Below are positions 8,336 to 18,875 of a stretch of 32,363 bases of DNA, one piece after another. The translations under genes and the position numbers were made by a program. This DNA is from Algoriphagus sp. (GTDB taxonomy: Bacteria > Bacteroidota > Bacteroidia > Cytophagales > Cyclobacteriaceae). The notes beneath the pieces are model-generated. The model ran no database searches. It had not been told where the DNA came from and worked only from the letters and a program-made list of their open reading frames with translations. The stretch's first letter is position 1; each line of letters opens with the position of its first letter. The stretch covers positions 1-32,363 of the forward strand of contig JAURGC010000010.1 of assembly GCA_030833985.1 (NCBI GenBank), in the 5' to 3' direction.

Positions 8336-10507
8336 TCAACTTAATTCTGTTGAACTCGTTTCTTCGATAGTTTCAAAAGGTTCCTTGTCTTCTACTAATT
8401 TAACTTGGAGTACTTCACTTGCTTCCACCTTAAAAAACTCTTGGTGAATATTAAACTTTGATTCACCCTCTTTTGGTGCCTTTGCTACGTACGTCCCATC
8501 TTCCTGCATGGAATACGAGTTGACATTATCTCTTAGGTTGTAAGATAGAATGTTAATCAACTGTTTTTCTAAAAGTGGTGCTTCCACTTTAAACAAGGAT
8601 TCCAATCGCTTATCAAAACTTCGAACCATCATGTCTGCACTACCAGAGTAGGTACGGGTATCGCCGTTGTTGTGAAAATGGTAAATGCGGCTATGTTCTA
8701 AGAAATCTCCCACAATGGAAAGAACTTCAATATTTTCACTCAATCCTATTCTTCCTGGGCGAAGGCAGCAAATACCTCGAACAATCAACTTGACCGGTAC
8801 TCCTTGTTGGGAAGCACGGTACAGGGCATAGATGATTTCCGAATCTTCCAAAGAATTTACCTTTATAAATATGCCGCTAGGAAGTCCGTTTTTGGCATGT
8901 ACTGCTTCTTTTTCAATAAAAGAAATTAGTTGATGCCGCATATCCCTAGGTGCTGTGATCAAATTGGTATAGTCTGTAGGCAGGGAATGACCTGTAATTA
9001 CATTGAAAAATTCAGATACATCATTGGCTAATGTCTCGTTGGTGGTAAGTAATCCAATATCCGTGTACAGACGGGCTGTATCCTCGTTGTAGTTTCCCGA
9101 CCCCAAATGCACATAGCGTGTAATCTCTTGATCATCTTTTTTTACGATGAGCAAGAGTTTGGTATGCGTTTTTAAATTGGAAATCCCATAAATAACAAAG
9201 CAACCTGCTTTTTGAAGTTTCTTCGCTTCCCGGATATTATTTTCTTCATCAAAACGAGCTTTGACTTCAAACAAAACAGAAACGTGTTTTCCATTTTCCG
9301 CTGCTCGAAGTAGGGCTTTGGTAATTCTACTATCCTTGGCAAGACGATAAATGGTCATTTTTATGGCCATTACATCGGGATCCTCTGCTGCATTCTCTAT
9401 TAGATCCAAAATCGAATCAATGTTATTGTAAGGATGGTGCAGTAGTATATCTCGCTCCTTGAGCGTTTCAAAAATATCTACACTTCCCTCCTCTTGGTAC
9501 GAGAGTGGTTTAACAGGATTGGGTATTTGGGGCAATCGTTCTTTAAAGCGTTTATTACCTACAATCTGCCAAAGTCCAGTAAAATCAATCATACTAGCCC
9601 TTTTTACAATAAATACCGCATCCGGACGCAAATTCCAACGTTCGAGTAAGGCATTTAACATCCACTTGGAGTACCCTTCCTCAATGTCAATCCGAACTAC
9701 ACGTCCAGTTTTTCGCTCCATCAACTTACGCTTCACCTCCTCAAGGAAGTTGGCATCCATGTCCTCACTTTCTTCTAAAGTAAAATCGCCATTTCGGGTA
9801 ATTCTAAAAAGACTGACCGATTCGATTTCCACATTTCGAAAAAGGGAAATCAAATTTTCTCGGATAACTTCTTCGATGGGAATAAGAGTTAACGAGTTTT
9901 CACGTTCAATCTCAAAGAATCGAGGAATATTGGCAGGAATTTGGACAAAGCTCATCTTCCGCATGTCTTTTCGTTCCCCTGGACTCGTAGTGACCACCCC
10001 AAAAACGAGCAGCTTGTTCATCAAAATCGGAAAAGTGCGGTAACCGTCGTACACCATAGGCGTCAGCATCGGATAGATCGCTTTTAAAAAATATTGTTTT
10101 ACTTTTTCTTGCTCTTCTGAGGAGATTTTTGATACGTTGACCAAAGAAATTCCTTCTTGATGCAATTCTGGTAGAATGGTCTGAATAAAATGTTGTTCTT
10201 GGTCACCATGAAATCGCTGGCATTCTTTCATTAACTTTTCCTTGAAAGGTTCTTCACGCAAACCCGAGTAATCCACCCGCTCTTTTTCATAGTCCAGGTA
10301 ATTGTACAAGGAGCCCACACGAATCATAAAAAACTCATCCATATTGGATGCGGTGATTGCCAAGAACTTTAATTTTTCAAAGATGCTTCGAAAAGTTTTT
10401 TTGGATTGATCAAGGACTCGTTCATTGAATTTCACCCAACTCAGATCTCTACTGATTAGGTCACTTTTTTGAATAGTCGGTTCGTATTTATCTGCTGCCA
10501 GTTTCAT
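8336..10507 (-). CDS. ppk1: polyphosphate kinase 1
   Basis: 723 residues, full length for PPK1, which reversibly makes polyphosphate from ATP. The N-terminal domain starts at DLSWVKFNERVLDQ (21-34) with ITASNMDEFFMIRVG (51-65). The two phospholipase-D-like catalytic domains carry the autophosphorylated histidine His448 in NLKTHTK and the second conserved His605 in LEHSRIYHF. MTIYRLAKDSRI and HLGSGNYNEDTARLYTD are signature segments. The C-terminal 40 residues are acidic and lineage-specific. No exopolyphosphatase gene adjoins it. The gap to gyrB upstream contains the gyrB terminator, so it has its own promoter, which was not identified with confidence. Confidence 0.96.
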   Translation of the reverse strand: MKLAADKYEPTIQKSDLISRDLSWVKFNERVLDQSKKTFRSIFEKLKFLAITASNMDEFFMIRVGSLYNYLDYEKERVDYSGLREEPFKEKLMKECQRFHGDQEQHFIQTILPELHQEGISLVNVSKISSEEQEKVKQYFLKAIYPMLTPMVYDGYRTFPILMNKLLVFGVVTTSPGERKDMRKMSFVQIPANIPRFFEIERENSLTLIPIEEVIRENLISLFRNVEIESVSLFRITRNGDFTLEESEDMDANFLEEVKRKLMERKTGRVVRIDIEEGYSKWMLNALLERWNLRPDAVFIVKRASMIDFTGLWQIVGNKRFKERLPQIPNPVKPLSYQEEGSVDIFETLKERDILLHHPYNNIDSILDLIENAAEDPDVMAIKMTIYRLAKDSRITKALLRAAENGKHVSVLFEVKARFDEENNIREAKKLQKAGCFVIYGISNLKTHTKLLLIVKKDDQEITRYVHLGSGNYNEDTARLYTDIGLLTTNETLANDVSEFFNVITGHSLPTDYTNLITAPRDMRHQLISFIEKEAVHAKNGLPSGIFIKVNSLEDSEIIYALYRASQQGVPVKLIVRGICCLRPGRIGLSENIEVLSIVGDFLEHSRIYHFHNNGDTRTYSGSADMMVRSFDKRLESLFKVEAPLLEKQLINILSYNLRDNVNSYSMQEDGTYVAKAPKEGESKFNIHQEFFKVEASEVLQVKLVEDKEPFETIEETSSTELS

Positions 10508-10580
10508 ACAGGTTCATTATTTTTTGGGTGATCTTACGAGATTAACGAATCTATGTTGGTGTTCTTTAATTTTTTTTTAG

Positions 10581-10605
10581 AAAAAAAAGGGGCTAAAAAG
10601 CCCCC
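10581..10605 (-). terminator. intrinsic terminator of gyrB
   Basis: Read leftward just after the gyrB stop: GGGGC - TTTTTA - GCCCC (10604-10589) followed by eight T (10588-10581). It separates gyrB from ppk1. Confidence 0.85.
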
Positions 10606-10610
10606 AGAAA

Positions 10611-12912
<2,302 letters not shown>

Positions 12913-13647
12913 ATGAATTACACGTTATTGGCGGATCTTGTTGGGTTAGACAAGATCATCAACTCAGATCCAGTAGCCATTACCTTCTTTATTGGGTACA
13001 TGGCTATGTTTGCCTCTGCAGTTTTCTTTTTCGCAGAAAGAAACTCAGTGGAAGGAAAGTGGAAGCTTTCCCTATTGGTATCCGGACTTATTACGGGTAT
13101 CGCTGCAGTACATTACTATTACATGAGAGATTTCTACCTACAAACAGGATCTAGCCCTACGGCTTTCCGTTATGTAGACTGGACCTTGACTGTACCTTTG
13201 ATGTGCGTTGAGTTTTACCTATTAACTAAGCCTTTCGGCGCAAAAGGTTCTACCCTTTTCAAGTTGATTGTTGCTTCCTTGTTGATGTTGGTAACAGGCT
13301 ACATTGGAGAAACCTCCGGCCTTGACAGCAATATCATGTGGGGTATTCTTTCAACAGTAGGCTACTTGTACATTGTGTACGAAGTATTTGCTGGTGACGT
13401 AGCCAAATTGGCAAGCAGCTCCAACAGCCCTGCATTAGGAAAGGCAATGTTCCTTTTGAAAATCTTCATCACTTTAGGATGGTCCATTTATCCTATAGGA
13501 TACATGGTACTTCCAGGAAACTTGCTTTCTGGTATGTTTGAAGTAAGCTCTATCGATCTATTCTACAACCTTGCTGATGCAATCAACAAAATCGGTTTTG
13601 GTTTGGTAGTTTACTCTGTAGCAGTTGCTGAAAGCAGCAAAAAATAA
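12913..13647 (+). CDS. proteorhodopsin, light-driven proton pump
   Basis: A seven-helix microbial rhodopsin of 244 residues that pumps protons outward in light. Helix C reads RYVDWTLTVPLMCVEFYLL, giving the proton-pump triad Asp89, Thr93 and Glu100 (DTE, equal to D97/T101/E108 of green proteorhodopsin), so not the NDQ sodium or NTQ chloride type. His67 in AAVHYYYMR matches the proton-acceptor partner H75. The retinal Lys226 lies in helix G (LADAINKIGFG). Position 97, the spectral-tuning site (105 in the reference), is Met, predicting green absorption as in other Bacteroidota. It is followed by crtY and blh, which supply its retinal, but with a strong terminator in between. Confidence 0.96.
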   Translation: MNYTLLADLVGLDKIINSDPVAITFFIGYMAMFASAVFFFAERNSVEGKWKLSLLVSGLITGIAAVHYYYMRDFYLQTGSSPTAFRYVDWTLTVPLMCVEFYLLTKPFGAKGSTLFKLIVASLLMLVTGYIGETSGLDSNIMWGILSTVGYLYIVYEVFAGDVAKLASSSNSPALGKAMFLLKIFITLGWSIYPIGYMVLPGNLLSGMFEVSSIDLFYNLADAINKIGFGLVVYSVAVAESSKK

Positions 13648-13657
13648 TTAATCTAAG

Positions 13658-13690
13658 AACTGCCTGTACGAAAGTGCAGGCAGTTTTTTT
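13658..13690 (+). terminator. intrinsic terminator between proteorhodopsin and crtY
   Basis: A 12-bp stem (AACTGCCTGTAC with GTGCAGGCAGTT, one T-G pair) with GAAA tetraloop, followed by seven T (13684-13690). It starts 10 nt after the rhodopsin stop and ends only 6 nt before the crtY ATG, leaving no room for a separate promoter after it. Confidence 0.9.
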
Positions 13691-13696
13691 GTACCT

Positions 13697-14836
13697 ATGA
13701 AAAAATACGACTACATACTAGCAGGAGGAGGATGCGCAGGCTTGAGCCTAGTCTACCATCTACTAGATAGTAGTTTGAAAGATTCCACTATTCTTATTCT
13801 TGAACCTACACTAGGTGAGGTTCCCAACAAAACCTGGTGCTACTGGAACACAGCAGCCCTCCCTATTCACCCAGTAGCAGCTAGATTTTCCTGGAACTCG
13901 TTTTACTTACAGCAGGGAAAGCAGCAACACCAACATGGGTTTGAAAAATTATCCTATTACCACCTCAACTCGCATGACTTCTACGCACACGTGCTCGAGA
14001 AAATTAAAAACTTTCCCAACGTACATTTTTTGAAAGAGGAGGTGAGTACCATTCGCTGCATCAAAAACGAAGTTTACGTAGAAACAAAAACCTCAGGAAC
14101 CTATAGCAGTAGTTACGTATTTGATTCACGTAATTTTGTAAGTACTGATACTCAAAACATTTTAAATCAGGTATTTATAGGATTACGAATTAAAAGTCAA
14201 ACCGCTGTATTTGACCCCAACTCCTTAGGCTTGATGGATTTCGACACGGCCTCATCTTCTGGATTTGATTTCATCTATACGCTCCCATTCTCTAGTCAAG
14301 AGGCATTGATTGAATACACGGCCTATACGAGTGAAGCCCGCGGGGAAGAGGCACTTCTAAATTCTCTGAAGGATTTTCTCAAACAAAAATATGGGGCACT
14401 AGCATACGAAATCACCTTTCAAGAATCTGGTCAGATTCCAATGACCACCCGAGTTCAGTCACAAACTTCTGGGCAACGCCATGTTCGAATCGGTACGGCA
14501 GCAGGTTGGACTAAGCCTTCTACGGGCTATACCTTCGCTCAAATTCAAGAAAACTGCAACCAACTAGTTACTCGCTTGGAAATGGGAGACAGTCAAGGCC
14601 TTCGATTCCCTCGGAAGTCACGTTTCATTTTCTACGACAACATCCTACTTAGCATTGCACACCACTGGCCCAAGCGCCTTCCTGGGGTATTTATCAATCT
14701 TTTTTCGACCTCTTCTCCCGACTTGGTATTTCGGTTTTTGTCTGAAAAAACAACCTTTTTGGAAGAAATCAAACTCTTATCACGCTTAAAATTTGGCATT
14801 TTTTTAAAAGGACTTACCCGATATGGCACGTATTGA
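13697..14836 (+). CDS. crtY: lycopene beta-cyclase
   Basis: A 379-residue FAD/NAD(P)-binding lycopene cyclase that makes beta-carotene from lycopene. The N-terminus has a dinucleotide-binding strand-loop (YDYILAGGGCAGLSLVYHLL). NKTWCYWN (45-52) matches the family's conserved TWCFW motif. Towards the C-terminus RIGTAAGWTKPSTGYTFAQI is the hallmark KPSTGYTF segment. Genes for lycopene synthesis (crtE, crtB, crtI) are not in the window. It overlaps blh by 14 nt, so the two are translationally coupled. Expression from the rhodopsin promoter requires read-through of the preceding terminator. Confidence 0.95.
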   Translation: MKKYDYILAGGGCAGLSLVYHLLDSSLKDSTILILEPTLGEVPNKTWCYWNTAALPIHPVAARFSWNSFYLQQGKQQHQHGFEKLSYYHLNSHDFYAHVLEKIKNFPNVHFLKEEVSTIRCIKNEVYVETKTSGTYSSSYVFDSRNFVSTDTQNILNQVFIGLRIKSQTAVFDPNSLGLMDFDTASSSGFDFIYTLPFSSQEALIEYTAYTSEARGEEALLNSLKDFLKQKYGALAYEITFQESGQIPMTTRVQSQTSGQRHVRIGTAAGWTKPSTGYTFAQIQENCNQLVTRLEMGDSQGLRFPRKSRFIFYDNILLSIAHHWPKRLPGVFINLFSTSSPDLVFRFLSEKTTFLEEIKLLSRLKFGIFLKGLTRYGTY

Positions 14837-15701
14837 ATACTTAGCCAAAGGTCTTGGATTAGGAATTGCTACCCTATTCCTAGTCCTTCCTAATCTCCCA
14901 CAAGAGATTCAATTATTTATTTTTGCTTTGATTATTTTATTTGTAGGTATTCCTCATGGAGGCATTGATCATTTGATTCATAATCCAACTATTACCCCAC
15001 GCGGATTAGCTAGATTTATCCTTCGGTACCTACTCCTGATGTTGGGCTATGGATTGATGTGGTGGTTTTTGCCTCTAGCCGCGTTAATTGCCTTTTTAGG
15101 AATGTCAGCTTACCATTTCGGTCAATCACATTTCCTGGAACAAGGAAAATTAGAAAATAAGGAAGGGCTGCTTTACTTACTTAAAGGCGCATTTTTTCTA
15201 TTCCTCATTCTCTTTGGAGATTGGAGCATGACCCAGAAAATCTTGAGTTCCATGATCTCCATAGACCTTTCTGAAGAATTTAGACTGGGATTTTTGGGTT
15301 TCTTGTTGGTTAGTTCCCTGATCGCTCAAGGCTTCAGTACCCAACCTTTCGGCTTAACTGATGGACTGGATTACCTGATCCTTGCCCCAATCCTTTATTT
15401 CAGCCCACTTTTAATTGGTTTTAGTGTGTATTTTGGATTCTGGCATTCCCTACCCAGCATGCTTGCGGAATATGCTTACTTGAGGAACATCCCGGCTTTT
15501 AACTCTCCCTTAAAATTCGGGAAACAATTACTCCCTTTTTCTGGAATTAGTTTGGTGGGAATAGCAGCTATTCTAGTTGTTGGTCTGGAATTTTTAGCAC
15601 CCAACCAACTTTACCTGCTATTTTTTGTGCTAATTTCACTGATTTCCCTCCCACATATCCTGTATATGGACACCTTTTTGAAAGAGAAACTTCAAAATTG
15701 A
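14823..15701 (+). CDS. blh: beta-carotene 15,15'-dioxygenase, Brp/Blh family
   Basis: A 292-residue polytopic membrane enzyme that cleaves beta-carotene to two retinal molecules. Conserved His-bearing motifs of the family are visible in order: GIPHGGIDH (His45, His50), YHFGQSH (His98, His103), FWHSLPS (His208) and LPHILYMD (His278); several of these coordinate the iron. Hydrophobic helices alternate with these motifs. It is the last gene of the rhodopsin-crtY-blh cassette and completes local retinal supply. Its 3' end overlaps by 10 nt with the end of the opposing CoA-binding protein gene. Confidence 0.94.
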   Translation: MARIEYLAKGLGLGIATLFLVLPNLPQEIQLFIFALIILFVGIPHGGIDHLIHNPTITPRGLARFILRYLLLMLGYGLMWWFLPLAALIAFLGMSAYHFGQSHFLEQGKLENKEGLLYLLKGAFFLFLILFGDWSMTQKILSSMISIDLSEEFRLGFLGFLLVSSLIAQGFSTQPFGLTDGLDYLILAPILYFSPLLIGFSVYFGFWHSLPSMLAEYAYLRNIPAFNSPLKFGKQLLPFSGISLVGIAAILVVGLEFLAPNQLYLLFFVLISLISLPHILYMDTFLKEKLQN

Positions 15702-16078
15702 CCGGTAGTCAACAATACCAAGGTACAAGCTTCAAGCACCTCAATACCAGTTGATCTGGCTTGGGAATAAGCTTTTAGATTTTCAGTTCCAGGATTAAAA
15801 ATAATACGCTTAGGCCCAAGTCCGATCAGGTAATCTATCCATTCAGACTGGTTGGAAGGTCCTAAATACAAGGTTACCGTATGGATTCCTTCTAAAATGG
15901 GTTTTTGACGTAAGTCTAGGATCTCCTTTCCAAACACAATTCCTTTTTTGATCCCTATTGGAATAAAAGAGATTCCTTTGGATTGCAACAAGTCGGCAGC
16001 TCGGTAAGCATAGCGCTCAGGATTAGCTGTAGCGCCCACTACTAGCGTCAATTTGATCTTATTTGGCACGTTGTCCAT
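15692..16078 (-). CDS. CoA-binding domain protein (YccU-like)
   Basis: A small Rossmann protein of the CoA_binding family. LTLVVGATANPERYAYRAADLL forms the nucleotide-binding strand-loop-helix, followed by GISFIPIGIKKG, VTLYLGPSNQSEWIDYLI and IIFNPGTENLKAYSQARSTGIEVLEACTLVLL, all typical. The biochemical role of the family is poorly known. The Met at 16078 was chosen over one six codons earlier (16096) because the domain begins right after it; either start overlaps the end of the preceding glsB-like gene, so the two are probably coupled. Confidence 0.85.
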   Translation of the reverse strand: MDNVPNKIKLTLVVGATANPERYAYRAADLLQSKGISFIPIGIKKGIVFGKEILDLRQKPILEGIHTVTLYLGPSNQSEWIDYLIGLGPKRIIFNPGTENLKAYSQARSTGIEVLEACTLVLLTTGQF

Positions 16079-17042
16079 AGTGCCGATCTCGCTCAAAGGT
16101 GTCCATGTGACGGTGCTTTTTACTCTCGTAAATATCGTCTAACGAGAGTAAGATCCCGGTCTCCTCTACCTCTCCAAATTCGTCGTTCAGCGCAGTTCCA
16201 AAATTTCGCATACTTGGTGATAGGTTCATGTATGCATTGATCAGCGGTGGAATATTTTCTCCCAATGCCCGGATTCTCCCATTAAGTACCTTGTAACCCT
16301 CCTTGTAATCCAAACCTTCAAATGGATTGGGATGAGAAAGGATATCTGTTTCGTAGGTTAACTTTAACTTTTCTTTTGGTTTCACTAATCCTTGATTATC
16401 AGGGAAATAATGATTCATAAAGTAAAGTAAAAAATCGCGACCCTCCCGGTTGTAATGCGGGTACATAGTTACCTTTCCAAACAGGTATTTGACATGGGGA
16501 TGAAGAAGTACAAAGGCTCCCAATCCATCCCAAAGATTGTCTAGACTAAACATTCCTTTGCGGTTGTCCAAACTAGGCTGGTAACTGGGTTGAACAAAAG
16601 ACCTCCCCAACTCAATCGTATAGGGCAAGTAGTTTTGAATAAAATCTGTTGAAAAGTCAAATAAATGAGACGTAGAAAGTCGGATTTCTCCATCTACTCC
16701 TTGAGCATCTTTGCAACAAATAAGTCGGTATCCCGCTACAATTTGTTGGTCTTCCTCGTTCCAGGTGATGAGCTGTTCGTAGCAAGTTTCGCTCGTATCA
16801 TTTTCATCCAAATCCAATTCCCTACCTGTACCTCCCCCTGCTGCTCGAAAGGTCAATTCACGAAGTCTACCTATCTCACGCACCACATTCGGCGCATTGT
16901 GGTAATTGACCACGTACACAATATTGTCCCCATTGTTGGTATAACGAAGGAATCGCTCAGGACTAAGTTCTGCCTTCAATAGTTCACGATCCACCGCAGG
17001 AATAAGCGCTTTCACCTCAGGCATTCGTTTTTCCAAGTTCAT
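16059..17042 (-). CDS. glsB: GNAT-type N-acyltransferase of aminolipid synthesis, GlsB/OlsB-like
   Basis: A 327-residue protein of the COG3176 putative-haemolysin/GNAT group. It has RLRELTFRAAGGGTGRELDLDEND near residue 65-88, then AGYRLICC and ELGRSFVQPSYQ, all characteristic of OlsB-like N-acyltransferases. In Bacteroides thetaiotaomicron the homologous pair GlsB and GlsA makes N-acyl-glycine and then O-acylated glycine lipids. The overlap here (26 nt) with a PlsC-type acyltransferase reproduces that arrangement. Whether the head group is glycine, ornithine, lysine or serine cannot be read from the sequence. Confidence 0.8.
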   Translation of the reverse strand: MNLEKRMPEVKALIPAVDRELLKAELSPERFLRYTNNGDNIVYVVNYHNAPNVVREIGRLRELTFRAAGGGTGRELDLDENDTSETCYEQLITWNEEDQQIVAGYRLICCKDAQGVDGEIRLSTSHLFDFSTDFIQNYLPYTIELGRSFVQPSYQPSLDNRKGMFSLDNLWDGLGAFVLLHPHVKYLFGKVTMYPHYNREGRDFLLYFMNHYFPDNQGLVKPKEKLKLTYETDILSHPNPFEGLDYKEGYKVLNGRIRALGENIPPLINAYMNLSPSMRNFGTALNDEFGEVEETGILLSLDDIYESKKHRHMDTFERDRHYGQRAK

Positions 17043-17838
17043 ACACTTTTGATTTCATGTGGTCTGCCCACTCTGGATCGGATTTACTTCCGTCAAAATA
17101 GGTATAGGGCAACGGCTTTCCAAGTGTGAGGTGAATTTTGCCTTTGCGCTGTTTGTACATTTCATCCACTAACCAGAACATTTCTAAGTTAACCTTCAGT
17201 CCTATTTTTTTTCTAAAGTTGGCTAAATTGTAAAAAAACGAAGAATTTTTACCTGAAATATGAGTAGGAATCACCGGCATTTGGTATTGTTTTGCCTTGG
17301 CAATAAAGCTCTTTTTCCAGAGTAAATCTTTGATCCCTTGCTCTTGCTTACGAGAGACGAGGCCAGCAGGGAATATCAATACTACATAACCCTGAGAATA
17401 CACCTCTTCAATGCGTTGATTGGCCTCTGAGGAATTTTTTCCAAATTTATTAACTGGGACAAAAAGCGGTTCAAAATTATTGAAAGTCATCAGTAGATCA
17501 TTTACCAAAATGCGTACATCTGGACGAATTTTGCCAATAGCTTGAACAAAAGCGATTCCATCCATACCCCCTAGGGGATGGTTGGAAGCCAAAATTACCC
17601 CCCCAGTTTTTGGGATATTTTCTGCTCCACTTACCGTCACTTCCATCTCAAATTCTTGAATCAGTGCGTTGGCAAAGTCCCAGCCTTTTTTGGAAAGGTG
17701 CTTATTCAGCACCGAATTGAGCCATTCCTCGTGCGTCACCCGCTTCACGTAGCGAAGCAAAAATCCAGGAATCCACTTCAAGAGATTTGGGTTTTTTAAA
17801 GCAATCGCTTTTTCTATATCTATAAATTTTTGAGACAT
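17017..17838 (-). CDS. glsA: lysophospholipid-type O-acyltransferase, GlsA/OlsA-like
   Basis: A 273-residue PlsC-family acyltransferase. The active-site block is ASNHPLGGMDGIAF, with His and Asp spaced by five residues as usual in this Bacteroidota subgroup (the classical form is HX4D). The second block is VLIFPAGLVSRKQ. It likely adds the second fatty acid to an N-acyl amino acid made by the adjacent glsB-like protein. It is first in a three-gene overlapping run with glsB and the CoA-binding protein. A plain 1-acylglycerol-3-phosphate acyltransferase is the main alternative, but the neighbour argues for aminolipids. Confidence 0.82.
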   Translation of the reverse strand: MSQKFIDIEKAIALKNPNLLKWIPGFLLRYVKRVTHEEWLNSVLNKHLSKKGWDFANALIQEFEMEVTVSGAENIPKTGGVILASNHPLGGMDGIAFVQAIGKIRPDVRILVNDLLMTFNNFEPLFVPVNKFGKNSSEANQRIEEVYSQGYVVLIFPAGLVSRKQEQGIKDLLWKKSFIAKAKQYQMPVIPTHISGKNSSFFYNLANFRKKIGLKVNLEMFWLVDEMYKQRKGKIHLTLGKPLPYTYFDGSKSDPEWADHMKSKVYELGKTNA

Positions 17839-17897
17839 GGCTCAATCAAAAACAAGAGTTAATTTCTTCCTACAACCCCACATAAGGGCTAATTAGT

Positions 17898-17926
17898 CAA
17901 AAATAGAAAAAAATCTAGCATACAAA
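17898..17926 (-). promoter_or_regulatory. candidate promoter of the glsA-glsB run
   Basis: Read leftward: TTTG (17926-17923), a 17-nt spacer and a perfect TATTTTTG (17905-17898). The leader to the glsA ATG would be about 50 nt, longer than at other promoters here, and the spacer is at the short end of the accepted range. Confidence 0.4.
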
Positions 17927-17941
17927 CCCCGAACAAGCCCC

Positions 17942-17966
17942 TGGTTTTCTAGTTTCCTGAAAACCA
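17942..17966. repeat. 8-bp inverted repeat upstream of the SDR gene
   Basis: TGGTTTTC (17942-17949) and GAAAACCA (17959-17966) flank a 9-nt loop, 33 nt before the SDR ATG. No T-run follows. It could be a small operator or a chance hairpin. Confidence 0.3.
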
Positions 17967-17998
17967 AGTACCTTGTTTTAAAATTGACCCCTAAAAAA

Positions 17999-18844
17999 AT
18001 GAACCTTGTTCTCACCGGAAGCACCTCCGGTATCGGATGGGAAACCCTCCTTGCATTATTGCCACAATTTGATCGGGTTTATCTACCCGTTAGAAACCTT
18101 GCCAAGGCAGAGAAGCTGATTCAACACCTTCCCGAAAAAGAAAAGATTGTTCTGATTTACCTAGACCTCAGCCAGCTCGCTTCGGTCAAGCAAGGTGCTG
18201 AGGAAATTTGCCGGCAAATCGATGAAATTCATGTCCTAATCAACAATGCTGGCGGGATGTATCCAGCAGGAAAAAGAAGCAGCGAAGGACTCGATCTCAG
18301 TTTCTGCAGCAATCATCTTGGACAGTTTCTCTTGTTTCAAGAATTGCTACCAGCTTTGATCAAAGGGCAAGCCAAGGTTATTCAAGTAAGTTCCGAAGCA
18401 CATCGCATCGCTGGTTATCCAGAAAAGGATTTTTCCCTGCGTAAATCTTTAAATACGGTATCTTCCTATGCAAAAGTTAAATTATATAATATCCTGTTTA
18501 CGAATGAGATAAAAATCAACTACGAAGAGGATGGGTTAAATGCTTATTCCCTCCATCCAGGAGCTGTTCGAACAGCCTTTGGCTCGGAAGCCTCTTCTTG
18601 GGCCAAAGGGATTATTACCTTGACCAAACTCTTTTTTATCTCTCCAAAAGAAGGTGCTGCCACCACCATTTTTTTGGCTACCACGCCAAAGGAAAATCTT
18701 AAAAATGGGGGCTACTACAAAAATAAAAAGTTAAGCACTCCCTCCACCCTTGGAAGGGATTCCAAACTTGGAAAAGCTCTTTGGGAGTTTAGCCTTACAG
18801 AAATTCAACGCGTAATGGCCAACAGGAGTACCAACAAGCAGTAA
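17999..18844 (+). CDS. short-chain dehydrogenase/reductase, retinol-dehydrogenase-like
   Basis: A 281-residue classical SDR. It has the cofactor motif TGSTSGIG (6-13), DLSQLASV, NNAGG (82-86), catalytic Ser in VSSEAHR (131-132) and YAKVK with Tyr157 and Lys161. The layout, with SSEAH and a long region after YxxxK containing LHPGAVRTAF, resembles the RDH11-14/WWOX group. Substrate unknown. The ATG at 17999 was preferred over a TTG five codons earlier. It lies 2.3 kb from the retinal genes, but there is no operon link. Followed 31 nt later by the methyltransferase gene, which has its own -7 box. Confidence 0.85.
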   Translation: MNLVLTGSTSGIGWETLLALLPQFDRVYLPVRNLAKAEKLIQHLPEKEKIVLIYLDLSQLASVKQGAEEICRQIDEIHVLINNAGGMYPAGKRSSEGLDLSFCSNHLGQFLLFQELLPALIKGQAKVIQVSSEAHRIAGYPEKDFSLRKSLNTVSSYAKVKLYNILFTNEIKINYEEDGLNAYSLHPGAVRTAFGSEASSWAKGIITLTKLFFISPKEGAATTIFLATTPKENLKNGGYYKNKKLSTPSTLGRDSKLGKALWEFSLTEIQRVMANRSTNKQ

Positions 18845-18862
18845 GAAGCCCACGAAATTCTG

Positions 18863-18870
18863 TAGTTTTG
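18863..18870 (+). promoter_or_regulatory. -7 promoter box before the methyltransferase gene
   Basis: A perfect TAGTTTTG ends 5 nt before the ATG at 18876, implying a near-leaderless transcript. No good -33 element is present about 20 nt upstream, so confidence is limited. Confidence 0.4.
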
Positions 18871-18875
18871 TAGCA

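Noticed and set aside
9459-10043. Long plus-strand open frame inside ppk1
   Set aside because: Ser/Arg-rich shadow of a highly conserved gene on the other strand.
8289-10518. CAGGTTCATT occurring on both sides of ppk1 (8289 and 10509) as a direct repeat from insertion
   Set aside because: Only 10 exact bases, next to T-rich DNA, and ppk1 is a normal core gene; chance is more likely.
17999-18844. SDR as a retinal reductase belonging to the rhodopsin cassette
   Set aside because: The similarity to RDH-type SDRs is general, it is separated by three opposite-strand genes, and there is no shared promoter.
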